A stretch of DNA of 64,000 nucleotides from Pegea sp. RAD2-039. Taxonomy: Eukaryota; Chordata; Thaliacea; Salpida; Salpidae. Below the pieces are notes generated by a model, which did no database searches, had not been told where the DNA came from, and saw only the letters and a program-made list of their open reading frames with translations. Shown in pieces: positions 11,998 to 22,975 of this stretch (positions are counted from its first letter, which is position 1; every line of letters begins with the position of its first letter). The stretch spans positions 682,001 to 746,000 of the forward strand of contig JAQGEQ010000045.1 in the NCBI GenBank assembly GCA_034620365.1, given 5' to 3'. A program made the position numbers and the translations under genes.

Positions 11998-14213
11998 GTG
12001 GAAGATGGCCCACAACCACTTGACCCACAACCACTGACCCACAACCACTTGACCCACAACCACTTGACCCACAACCACTGACCCACAACCACTGACCCAC
12101 AGCCACCTGACCCACAACCACTGACCCACAACCACTGACCCACAGCCACCTGACCCGCAACCACTGACCCACAACCACTTGACCCACAACCACTTGACCC
12201 ACAACCACTGACCCACAACCACTGACCCACAACCACTTGACCCACAACCACTGACCCACAACCGCTGACCCACAGCCACCTGACCCGCAACCACTGACCC
12301 ACAACCACTGACCCACAGCCACCTGACCCGCAACCACTGACCCACAGCCACCTGACCCACAACCGCTGACCCACAGCCACCTGACCCACAACTACTGACA
12401 TACAGCCACCTGACCCACAACCACTGACCCACAACCACTTGACCCACAACCACTTGACCCACAACCACTGACCCACAGCCACCTGACCCACTACTGACCC
12501 ACAACCACTGACCCACAGCCACCTGACCCGCAACCACCTGACCCACAACCACTGAACCACAACCACTGACCCACAGCCACCTGACCCACAACTACTTGAC
12601 CCACAACCACTGACCCATAACCACTGAACCACAACCACTGACCCACAGTCACCTGACCCACAACTACTGACCCACAGCCACCTGACCCACAACCACTGAC
12701 CCACAACCACTGACCCACAACCACTGACCCACAACCACTGACCCACAACCACTGACCCACAACCACTGACCCACAACCACTTGACCCACAACCACTGACC
12801 CACAACCGCTGACCCACAGCCACCTGACCCGCAACCACTGACCCACAACCACTGACCCATAACCACTGAACCACAACCACTGACCCACAGTCACCTGACC
12901 CACAACTACTGACCCACAGCCACCTGACCCACAACCACTGACCCACAACCACTGACCCACAACCACTGACCCACAACCACTGACCCACAACCACTGACCC
13001 ACAACCACTTGACCCACAACCACTTGACCCACAACCACTGACCCACAGCCACCTGACCCACTACTGACCCACAACCACTGACCCACAGCCACCTGACCCG
13101 CAACCACCTGACCCACAACCACTGAACCACAACCACTGACCCACAGCCACCTGACCCACAACCACTTGACCCACAACCACTGACCCATAACCACTGAACC
13201 ACAACCACTGACCCACAGTCACCTGACCCACAACTACTGACCCACAGCCACCTGACCCACAACCACTGACCCACAACCACTGACCCACAACCACTGACCC
13301 ACAACCACTGACCCACAACCACTGACCCACAACCACTGACCCACAACCACTTGACCCACAACCACTGACCCACAACCGCTGACCCACAGCCACCTGACCC
13401 GCAACCACTGACCCACAACCACTGACCCACAGCCATCTGACCCGCAACCACTGACCCACAGCCACCTGACCCACAACCGCTGACCCACAGCCACCTGACC
13501 CACAACTACTGACATACAGCCACCTGACCCACAACCACTGACCCACAACCACTTGACCCACAACCACTTGACCCACAACCACTGACCCACAGCCACCTGA
13601 CCCGCAACCACCTGACCCACAACCACTGAACCACAACCACTGACCCACAGCCACCTGACCCACAACTACTGACCCACAACCACCTGACCCACAACCACTT
13701 GACCCACAACCACTGACCCATAACCACTGAACCACAACCACTGACCCACAGTCACCTGACCCACAACTACTGACCCACAGCCACCTGACCCACAACCACT
13801 GACCCACAACCACTGACCCACAACCACTTGACCCACAACCACTTGACCCACAACCACTGACCCACAACCACTGACCACACAGACCCACAGCCACCTGACC
13901 CACAACTACTGACCCACAACCACTGACCCACAGCCACCTGACCCACAACCACTGAACCACAACCACTGACCCACAGCCACCTGACCCACAACTACTGACA
14001 TACAGCCACCTGACCCACAACCACTGACCCACAACCACTGACCCACAACCACTTGACCCACAACCACTTGACCCACAATCACTTGACCCACAATCACTTG
14101 ACCCACAACCACTGACCCACAACCACTTGACCAACAACCACTTGACCCACAACCACTGACCCACAGCCACCTGACCCACAACTACTGACCCACAACCACT
14201 GACCCACAGCTAT
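11998..14213. repeat. 2.2 kb minisatellite of 14/15-base units
   Basis: The core unit on the plus strand is TGACCCACAACCAC (14 bases). Frequent 15-base variants have TTGACCC or CCTGACCCACAGCC. Roughly 150 units are present. Rare marker variants (CCATAACC, CTGACATACAGCC, CACTACTGACC, CACAGTCACC) recur in blocks, so longer segments have been duplicated within the array. For example, the CACTACTGACC marker recurs about 570 bases apart near 12.49 and 13.06 kb. The plus strand is C/A-rich and the minus strand G/T-rich throughout. Because 14 is not a multiple of three, each strand shows long overlapping open frames of WLWVSGCGS-like repeats; these are artefacts of the array. Confidence 0.97.
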
Positions 14214-14640
14214 CTGTTGTTGTTGTTGAGATAAAAGTCAAATGATGTGGGGTTAGAGCTCGAAGGTTTGTTTATGGAAAGGGTGGAAACATTTGTCTGT
14301 AGCCAGCTTGAGTTGCCTGAGTTGAGGCCATAGGTTTGTAGACTCTGATGAACATTGAAAAGTAACGTGATTTAGAACTAAAAAGTTTAGTATTGTCGGC
14401 AAAGCATAAAAATTCCAGAACCATTTAGTGATGAAGATCAGTCTGTAAAGTCATTGATAATAGTATTGAAAAGAAGAGAGTCAATAATACTGCCTTAGGA
14501 GAACACCACTAAAACCTCAAGAAAGCTTGAAGGAGTGTTATTAATTATGACTTGAGTTGTCTATCTGTAAGAAATCTTCTATCCAAGAGATACTAGTAAA
14601 GTTAAAAATCAAAAGCTTTGCAAATGTCTGTATATATGGT
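14214..14640 (-). mobile_element. Decayed LINE reverse transcriptase fragment
   Basis: On the minus strand the order of motifs is that of a non-LTR reverse transcriptase: SISWIEDFLTDRQ, then INNTPSSFLEVL, then a damaged GVPQGS-type segment reading GSII..LLFNTIINDFTD, then FADNTKLF in place of the catalytic F/YADD box. Next come LKLATDK and a SSNPTSFDFYL stretch. Several frameshifts and stops separate these, so it is inactive. The catalytic second Asp is Asn here. The minisatellite begins directly after this segment, so the array apparently grew inside or beside the element. The motif style fits the CR1/Jockey side of LINEs; the clade is not certain. Confidence 0.8.
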
Positions 14641-15344
14641 ATTAGCTGTTATGTTATTTACTGAGGAACTTTTTTCAAATCCCGAGTGAAAGTGATTGTA
14701 TTATAAGAGTTTGTTTTCTGTAGCTTTAATCACTATATATAAGTAATTTATTTCATTTATAGTCCTGTGCCAAAAGTAGATGTGTAATTGTACAACTAAA
14801 AAATTCAACTATTTTTTCTTCAAATTGAATACCTTAGGCAAAGTAATTATAGAAGTGATCTCATTACTTCAATTGATAAAAATAGACGATATATTAAGCT
14901 ATTTATTTTGTTAATGGTTATAAAATCTTGTTAATATATGAAATATATTTTACATCAAATGGCAAATTGATAGTACGTTAAAGCAAACCACCCCACATTA
15001 ATATATTTTTAAACTTAGGAGAACAGTTATATAAGCATCTTCTCAACAAAAAACTTTTATTTTAACTTTAGAAAAGTTTAGTATAATACTTCTATAAAAT
15101 TGTCAGAATTCTTAACCTTTGCTACAAATATTTTGTTATTTTCTCTGTATTATTGTTCAAAAAATAAATAAAACTAAATTAAATCAATTTAATCTTTAAT
15201 TTGTCATATAGGGTAAACTTTATTCACCCAAAAAGTCAAAATAGTACAAAATGTTGTTTCAACTTATATTTACGGTAAAAAATTTGAAAAATATATTTGT
15301 GAACACCAAATTTCTTGCAAATTTACTTGACTAGGATATCACAT

Positions 15345-15366
15345 CTCTCTTTTTCGTTGTTAGTCG
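15345..15366 (+). promoter_or_regulatory. Putative RPS15A 5' TOP first exon
   Basis: A run starting CTCTCTTTTTCG followed by GTTGTTAGTCG and a strong GTAAGT donor at 15367 looks like the tiny non-coding first exon of a ribosomal protein gene. A terminal oligopyrimidine tract marks mRNAs under growth-linked (mTOR/LARP1) translational control. The next exon would begin at 16296 after TTTACAG, 18 bases before the ATG. The transcription start is inferred, not shown. Confidence 0.6.
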
Positions 15367-16295
15367 GTAAGTCAGCTTCAATTTTTTATGTGTTTGTACC
15401 AGAAGTTTTTTTTATCTGTTATTTATTAAAATCGTTTTTTGTTTGTTGAAAGTTGATTTTATTTGAGTAAATCATCGAATTACTTTTCTAACCAAATGAA
15501 TTTATATTTTTTTATTATAAGCTTAACTTATTTCTTGTTATTTATAAAACTATTTTTTTTTCTTGTTTGATATATTTTAAAATATTAACTTCAGTTATTA
15601 TTTATAAGAAGTGAATTATATATTTTTAGTTTCTAATATTTAATGATTTCTTTAAAATGGTTTTAAGTAATTTTTTCTAGAAAATTTTAGTTGAAAATTA
15701 TTTTGGTATTTTTGTAATTAGTTATTATTTATTTGACTTTATTAAATATTAATTTAATAATAAATTTTTTGTATGAGTTTTTGAATTTTAGACTGAATAT
15801 TAATTTTGTTTTTTTAACTTTTTTGATTTTTTCTAATCAATTGTCAATTTTGGTCAAAATTATATAAATTCAATTTTTTAATTCTTAAACAGTTTTTTAT
15901 AGTTAATAATTTTAAATAACTTTAAAAAATATCTAAATATATGTTTAAATTTATATCAATTATAATTATGTATATATTTTTTTCTTCTATTTGCTTATTA
16001 TAATTCATAAGTATTATTTAATACTTATTTAATTTATTATATGTTATTATGATTATATTCTTTTATGAAATTCTCTGCTATTTTTGTTATATAAATATAA
16101 ATTTATTTATTATATATTTTTGTACATCTAAATATATATTAAAATCTATATTTCATATAATATAATAACATACTTTTTTTGTTTATATAATTATTTTTGA
16201 ATGAATATTAAAATATAATTTACTACAATTAATTTAAACTGCATCTTGTGTATTATTTTTATAATAATTTTTAATGAAATCCTGAAACTTTACAG
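15367..16295 (+). other. T-rich first intron of RPS15A
   Basis: About 930 bases between the putative TOP exon and the coding exon, extremely AT-rich with T far in excess of A on the sense strand. I see no snoRNA C/D or H/ACA boxes that I would trust. Confidence 0.5.
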
Positions 16296-16313
16296 ACAAA
16301 CCATCAAGTCACT

Positions 16314-16834
<521 letters not shown>

Positions 16835-16841
16835 ATGATTC

Positions 16842-16847
16842 AATAAA
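16842..16847 (+). terminator. Polyadenylation signal of RPS15A
   Basis: AATAAA lies eight bases after the stop codon, so the 3' UTR is very short, as is common for ribosomal protein mRNAs. Confidence 0.75.
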
Positions 16848-17084
16848 AAACATTTAATAATAATTTGTTGTTTTTCGAGATTAGTTTTTTATTCAAACTA
16901 GCAGACTCTTGTGAAGTATTAAGAGTTGCTGATACCATAGACAGATACCATAGTTAACTTGTAGTACCAAAAGCAATTAGTTCACTTCTTGACAATCCAA
17001 TAGTTAACGTTCTTTTGCTTGATAATCAGGAGTTCTTTTGAGATGACCACGAGGCGGCAACCTGGGTTGAAAATTACAATTTTT

Positions 17085-17165
17085 GAAATAATAAAGTCCT
17101 GCTTTGGCTAAGAACGGCCATGCTGGTTGTGCTCAAGAGGTGTTAAAAAAGCAAAATGCAGTCAT
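17085..17165 (+). repeat. Dispersed short repeat, copy 1
   Basis: About 60-70 bases around AAGAACGGCCATGCTGGTTG recur in reverse orientation at 58.33-58.40 kb, including the following GCTCAAGAGGTGTT and a preceding AATAATAAAG. The pair shares no gene context, so it is a small mobile or SINE/MITE-like unit. Neither terminal inverted repeats nor pol III boxes are evident. Confidence 0.6.
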
Positions 17166-17369
17166 TTGCTAAGTTAGTGTTTTTTTTATTTGAAGTTGGG
17201 TTTGTCTCTTCAGTTGTTTGCAGAGCAATTTTCTACGATATCTTCCTTGATTCAATAAATTCTAGTGATTAAAATAAATATTTTTCATCAGTATAAAACT
17301 CAGCAATGGTAAGCTATTAGTTTGTTATTAAGCTACAATCAAAAAGTTCTAATTGAAAGCAATTTAGTT

Positions 17370-17943
17370 TTGAGCGGACTGCCAGACGTAGAGCTGATCT
17401 CTGATAACTCCTTTATTACTTTCATCACATACAATCAAATCCGGTTGCGTTTATCATCAAGTCTTGCTGATCATAACGTTGCATCATTAAGATGTTAAGT
17501 GTTATCTGTTAGTGAAAAAATAAGGATCTTTTGAACCTTGAAACACCACTGAAAATAGTTAATGTAATCCCTAATCAAAACTTGAGTGATTTAGTAAAAA
17601 ATAGAGATGAAAAAGTTGTAAAATTTTTGGAGCAATCTTCTGAGGTACATATAGAAGGGAACATGAGATTAAGAAAGACACAAACATGTGTTTATTGGGA
17701 TTTCCATTCAGCTTCTTGGATGGATTTTTTTATAGGCAACTGAGACCAAAACTCTCTCAAAAGATCCTCATCAACCTTTCTTCAGCTCTTTTACTTTTCA
17801 ATTTTGTCTTCCTCATCGGTATTGATGCCAAAGATAATCCTGTAAGATGTCTTCTTTCAGCAGCTTCTCTTCACTATTTACTGCTACTGTCGTGGTCTTG
17901 GCATTTTGTTGAAGGAGTCTTTCTTTTCAAATATCTTATCTAA
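17370..17943 (+). pseudogene. Adhesion GPCR fragment (GAIN end plus TM2-TM3)
   Basis: The frame from about 17531 ends its extracellular part with QTCVYWDFHSASW, the start of a GPCR proteolysis site. After a shift, and with an acceptor-like TTTTTATAG at 17735, a second frame reads LSQKILINLSSALLLFNFVF, then LIGIDA, C, LHY, a Trp-rich stretch and EGVFLF. This is the typical TM2-TM3 segment of class B2 receptors, with the conserved Cys at the top of TM3. The rest of the GPS motif, TM1, and everything after TM3 are missing, and stops close both frames. Complete members are cell-surface receptors that self-cleave and signal through G proteins. I read this as a deletion-bearing relic of an exon pair, not a working gene. 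Confidence 0.75.
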
Positions 17944-18590
17944 AGTAGATAATAATGTAAAGTTATAATAAATGAAGACAGCTTTTTTCGCAAAGTAAGG
18001 AAAATGTTAATACAGAAAATAGGTTAATAGAACGTTTATATTCTTTCTTATACAAGGCTATCTATAAAGTTTTTGTATGCAAACTGTTTATTTATTTATT
18101 TTGTTAGAGCTTGTCTAAATGTCTATTCTAAATTTAAATAGAAAAGCAAATGACCATTGATCATTTTCAACCTATTAAAAGCACCAGTTGATGGAAGAGT
18201 ATTTTATTTTGTGCTTTTTTCTGACAAAAAATTTCTCTGTAACTACCCTAAGAAATCTTCTTATACTGTTACATAAAGGCCTACAGGTTAATCAAAGAAA
18301 ATACAATAAAATCTATTTAGTACAAGATTTCTTTAAAAGTAATTCAGGCACTCTCCTTCAATTATATTGAAATAAATAGATAAATAATCACATTGACTAT
18401 AAACTGTATAGTTTCTTTCTTTTTCAGTTATGATTGTTTCTCACTTATAATTTCTTTTGAACAGTTTTGAGATTAAATAAAATGCTTTAAATACACTAAA
18501 CAGGGTGTTATTCGGCACACAATTTTAGAAATAATTTAAAAGTTTATAAAATCATAATTTTAGATAGTAAAAGCGTTTTGAATCTCCAGT
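17944..18590. other. AT-rich DNA without recognisable gene
   Basis: No coding similarity or repeat match seen within the window. Confidence 0.4.
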
Positions 18591-18599
18591 ATTGAATGT

Positions 18600-19235
18600 T
18601 CTGCTATTTTACCAGTAATATTAGCAGTAAAACCTTTTTGTAATCAAAAGAGACATTTAATTCTAAGGATCTATACTTCTTTATCAATCACTTCAAATCG
18701 TACGTACGTCCAATTCTTGAATACAATGAATCCATATGAATACATGGATGCCATATCAAGTTGGTGATATAAAAAAAATCGAATCTGTTCAGGCCACATT
18801 TACGAGATTGGTATGCAAGAAACTTAATATTAAATAAGATGGTTATAAAATCGTCTCAGCTTCTTAAATTTAGATACTTTAAAAATTCGACGGATTAAAT
18901 ACCACTATATTCTTATTTTTAAAATTATCCACCATTTAATTGACCTTAAATTCAATGCTTTCTTGTCTACTAGTTCTTTCCTCAAGTTATACCAACTCAG
19001 ACGACACATATTACATTTTAATAAGCCTTTATCACCTGGTACTTTAATCAGAGCAATTTTTTTTCTCAAACCGCACAATTAGTACTTGGAACCAGCTGCC
19101 ATCAGACATTGTCATATCAGAATCACTCGTGTTGTTCAAGCAGAAGTTGAACCGTTTTATTATTATGTGTGTTAGCAAGAGGTACTTTTTTCAATCAGCC
19201 TTCTTTGTATTTATTGTAATAAATAAATTCTACTA
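18600..19235 (+). mobile_element. LINE 3' end (RT C-terminal part plus 3' tail)
   Basis: The plus strand reads, with a few frame breaks, YVRPILEYN, then a degenerate WMPYQVGDI, KKIESVQATFTRLVCKKLNI, LSFLNLDTLK and RRIKY. This is the standard C-terminal segment of CR1/Jockey-type reverse transcriptases (YVRPILEY...W.PY...I..IE.VQ..FT). It is followed at 19166-19230 by a 3' tail, TGTGTGTTAGCAAGAGGTAC then ATTTATTGTAATAAA. This tail also ends the SINE at 62.0 kb and stands alone at 34.59 kb. The copy is 5'-truncated, as is usual for LINEs. Confidence 0.85.
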
Positions 19236-20318
19236 CAATTTGTTAGAATTCTTTTAGTGTTTTTACGCGCAGTTTCAGTTAAGTTTTTACTCTTAGCTTG
19301 ACATAAAAATTTGTTTATTTACCAAACTTTCTTTTTATTCTACTAAATTTGTTTATTCTTATGAATGTATTATGGATGTTTGAAAAAATATTGTGAGAAA
19401 AAAAGTAAACCCACGAATATCGTATTTGTGTATATTTTGGTTTGGTATTATTTGTATATTATGTTAAATCTAATGCTGATTATATTTAGTTATTATTTTC
19501 TATTTACTGATTCACTTTTAATTTGTATTTTACTGTTGATTTTTTAATAGAAAAGTATAATTGTATAAAAGTTTTTTCCTGTGTTATATCATTTATATAT
19601 TATTAGAGATAGAAGTTATTGTAATCAATAAATATAATCTGTTTTAACATTTAGTTATATTTTAAATAACTATTTGTCATATAAACTCATAAAATTCTAA
19701 ATTGATTAATGCATAGATTGATATTTTTATTTGACAAATAAATCCCTTTATTTAAACTTATGGTTTTCGTAAATGTTGAAATTTTATTTATATATTTAAA
19801 AAATTATTATTTTTTGTTGGTTATAAAAGTTTTATTAATTTCAAATTAAAATTTTATTTTTTTGATTTTATAACTTTATCTATTTAAAATCTTTTTGTTA
19901 TTTTTATTATGAAAGTATATGGATTATGCTTTAATTAATAATAAATAATGTAGTTTTACTTAATTAGATTTTGAAAATTATAATTATTTGTAAATATTGG
20001 TTTTCAGAAAAATATTTCAATTATGCTTTTAGATTATTTGAAAAATTATTGAATTTTGATTTATATGAAATTAATTTTTATTTCATAACATATCTTAACT
20101 TTTTTTGTTCAGTTAATTATATTTATTTCTTTATAATAAAACTGCTTGTTACAAACTTTTCATCTTAAACTGTGTTTTATCTGTATGTATTACGTTTTTT
20201 CTAATTATAAAATGATATTAAAGTTAATAGTATCATTTTCTTAATTTGTTTTTATTTACTTCAGTTTCAAATATTATAGTTTATTTAAGAAGATCATTTC
20301 CTAATCATCAAAGGGAAG
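19236..20318. other. T-rich region upstream of LRR1 homologue
   Basis: Very AT-rich with sense-strand T excess, similar in composition to the RPS15A first intron. It may hold the promoter of the next gene. No conserved element or non-coding exon could be identified with confidence. Confidence 0.35.
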
Positions 20319-21491
20319 ATGATTTTTGAATGTAAACTTAAAGAATTTTTAACTTATAGACATACTACTGTAATGCTTTTAAAAATATCAGAGAGAGATG
20401 GGTATATGGTTACTTATAAAGAAAACCTACTTGAAGAACCATATATCACAGTTTATAAAGTTCTAGGAGGTAAAATGACTATTGAAGAAGGGATTGATTA
20501 CTCTGGTGAGAGAAGATGGCAAGCAGAACCACAAGGTGTTTTGGTTATTAATTGTGTTGGACATAGATTATATTTGACAAAATCTGGGGAACGTTTTTAT
20601 GAGTTGGCGAATTCTTGTTATCAAAATTATGAAGATGATTTTTCTAATTTTACTCCTATAAATGAAATCAATCTTGAATGTTTGAAACAAGTTTATCCAA
20701 TAATTAAACTAAGAAATATAAAAATATTTTTTCTTTGGGATAAGATTGCTGAAGTGATAAGTGACAAAATCAGTTTTGAAGCTATCACATATTTATCATT
20801 AAATGACTGTAATCTCTCTGCAATTCCTAATGAGATTCGTCTCTTTAAAAATCTTCGTTCACTGTGGGTAAGTAATAACCAGATTGTGGATGTAGATGAA
20901 GACCTATTTAACTGTGATTCAGGGTTAATTGGAACTTTAAAGCAATTAAATTTAGATGAAAATCAAATCAAGAAACTTCCTTTAAATATCTTCAATTTAA
21001 AGAATTTGAAAAAGTTGTATCTTTCTTCTAATAAATTAAAGTATCTTTCTGATAGAATTGAGGATTTAAGCAAGCTGCGGAAACTTCTTCTTTGTAATAA
21101 CCGGCTGAGATCTTTACCTGCCAGTATATTAAAACTATCAAATCTTAAACAATGTGTTACTGATCGAAATCCTTTTTATAATCTTGACAACCAGATAATT
21201 CATATCGTGTCAAAAAATCAGGATATACCAAAGCTAAGTGATATGGGTATCAATGCTGTTTACAAGAAAACATTATTATCTGGAAAAATACCTGTTGCCT
21301 TCCATTTGTTTCGTCGTTATGAAGAAAGAAAAACTTGTTTATGTGGCAACAAGGTTTTTGAAGAGTCAAGAAAAGCGTTTTTGAAAATCACTAGAGCTAC
21401 TTTTATACCAAAATCTTTTCCTATAGAACTCATTTGTTGTTCTAAAAGATGTTTTGTACAACAAATCTCAAAAATAACAGGCAATAACTAA
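20319..21491 (+). CDS. LRR1: Leucine-rich repeat protein 1 homologue (CUL2 substrate receptor)
   Basis: A single uninterrupted frame of 390 residues begins at ATG 20319; vertebrate LRR1 is of similar length. Residues about 1-110 form a beta-rich N-terminal domain with no repeats (MIFECKLKEFLTYR...). About residues 150-300 carry leucine-rich repeats of the LxxLxLSxNKLxxLPxxI type. The C-terminus has IPVAFHLFRRYEERKTCLCG and, near residues 373-378, CCSKRC. The same arrangement closes vertebrate LRR1 (IPFHL...KICVCG...CSLGC). LRR1 is the substrate receptor of a CUL2-elongin ubiquitin ligase that ubiquitylates the replicative CMG helicase for unloading at termination. Cysteine spacing suggests a metal site. 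It is intronless in a genome where neighbours have many introns, so it may be a retrocopy that replaced or joined the parent gene. Confidence 0.8.
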   Translation: MIFECKLKEFLTYRHTTVMLLKISERDGYMVTYKENLLEEPYITVYKVLGGKMTIEEGIDYSGERRWQAEPQGVLVINCVGHRLYLTKSGERFYELANSCYQNYEDDFSNFTPINEINLECLKQVYPIIKLRNIKIFFLWDKIAEVISDKISFEAITYLSLNDCNLSAIPNEIRLFKNLRSLWVSNNQIVDVDEDLFNCDSGLIGTLKQLNLDENQIKKLPLNIFNLKNLKKLYLSSNKLKYLSDRIEDLSKLRKLLLCNNRLRSLPASILKLSNLKQCVTDRNPFYNLDNQIIHIVSKNQDIPKLSDMGINAVYKKTLLSGKIPVAFHLFRRYEERKTCLCGNKVFEESRKAFLKITRATFIPKSFPIELICCSKRCFVQQISKITGNN

Positions 21492-21689
21492 ACAACATAA
21501 ATCCTTTTTACTTATTGAATTTTGTTGTTCTTGTATATTTTTTGTCATATTTCATCTTAAACCAGTTTAAATTATGATATTTGAATTTATTACTTGATAT
21601 TTTTATATTTAATAAAACCTGTAAATCAACAAACTCGTAATATTTTCATCTAATCATTATTCAATATATTTGGAAATTATCGATCAGAT

Positions 21690-22945
21690 TTTGCTGCTTA
21701 AATTTACAAGAACTTGAAAATTAGTTAAGATCTTAATATTTATTAGAATGATAATATTGTAGTTAGCTTTACAGATAATACCTACAAGGAAAGAAGAGTA
21801 ATTGAAAAATAATTCTTTAATTTTGTTGATATTTATTATTCTTATCCTATTCATAGATTAATTTTTTAACTTTTTAGTTCAAAGATCAAAAAATTTTAAA
21901 CAGTTTAAAGCAAAATGATAACAAGCGAAAACAGCAATATGAACAAACATAAAAACATGGACATTATGTACTAATAATATTTTGGCTACAATATTTACAT
22001 TTTTTATCTACTGAATACTAGTAAAGAATAAAATTTAATTTTTTCCTGATATTTTGGTCATAATTGTTAATCACGTAATAAACTTAATGCTCTCTAACAT
22101 GGCCCTGCGTTTGTCCAGCTTACTAACTCTTATTACTGAGTTGGGTTTTTTTAACAAAAGAAACTATTATGTTCTGTGAATTTCAAGAATTTATAAGTGG
22201 ACCAAAAGTTCTTTTTTCAATTATAGAATATTTTTTTAATTACCTTAAACAAAAATAACCCTTGAAAAATATTGATTTTTAAAAACTCATCATACTTTCA
22301 TGAAGACAATCTGAAAATATAAAGAATCTTTATCTCAGGCAAACAAAAAACTTTTGATTTGTAAATATAAGTATGAAATATATTGTCATTGAAATAAAAC
22401 AGAGTTTTATTCTTTTCTTTTACAGTTTAATTTTAAATCTTAGATTGTTAATAATGTTTTTAATATCTTTTTGGACTTGCTTGGATTTTTTCGATTTGCG
22501 TAGTGAAGAAAACCTTTCATCTTCTATCCGAATAAGACAAACGACAAAATGAAGCTAAAATAAGTTCGCTGTAACAGTTAGTAAGTATTTTAAAATACTC
22601 AATAAACTTTACTAAACAAATAAAGCCTCAATTTTATTAAAAGTTGATTAACATCTAATCAGATAAAACATTTTAAACGTTTTAGAATAGATAAAACTAG
22701 TTTACTTTGTTAAGCTTAAAAAAATTGATGGTGGACATGCTCAGTGGACAACAGAAAAGTTTTTCTTCTTGAATGAAGTTAGTTTGTCTTCTCTATCTTT
22801 CACTTCTTTACAGAGCAATATAGGAGGATTTATTCTTAAAGCGGCGACAAGGACGGCCAGTGCCCTTTAAAAGCTCTCCATACAACAGACTCTGAAGTAA
22901 AAGTATACAAATGAAGCTTTAACATTACGGCCGTTGATCTCAGCT
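21690..22945 (+). repeat. 1.3 kb inverted repeat A, left copy
   Basis: This segment recurs in reverse orientation at 35.17-36.50 kb. Matching landmarks include CTAACATGGCCCTGCGTTTG with TTACTGAGTTGGG (22.1 kb versus 36.05 kb) and AGGAGGATTTATTCTTAAAG (22.83 kb versus 35.25 kb). No protein-coding content is evident. It lies directly next to the LINE at 22.98 kb, but the second copy does not, so it is an independent repeat unit or an old duplicated promoter-like sequence. Confidence 0.8.
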
Positions 22946-22975
22946 TCTATTGTATTTTTGAGCTGAGCAAGAAAG

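Noticed and set aside
11857-14181. Many overlapping minus-strand open frames up to 372 codons with WLWVSGCGS/VVVGQ repeats
   Set aside because: They are all frames of the 14/15-base minisatellite, begin at non-ATG or chance codons and have no domain. Not genes.
11998-14213. CRISPR-like appearance of the direct repeats
   Set aside because: Units are contiguous with no unique spacers, and the DNA is eukaryotic.
11998-14213. Internal telomere-like array
   Set aside because: The unit GTGGTTGTGGGTCA does not fit TTAGGG-type or other known telomere repeats, and unit length is 14/15.
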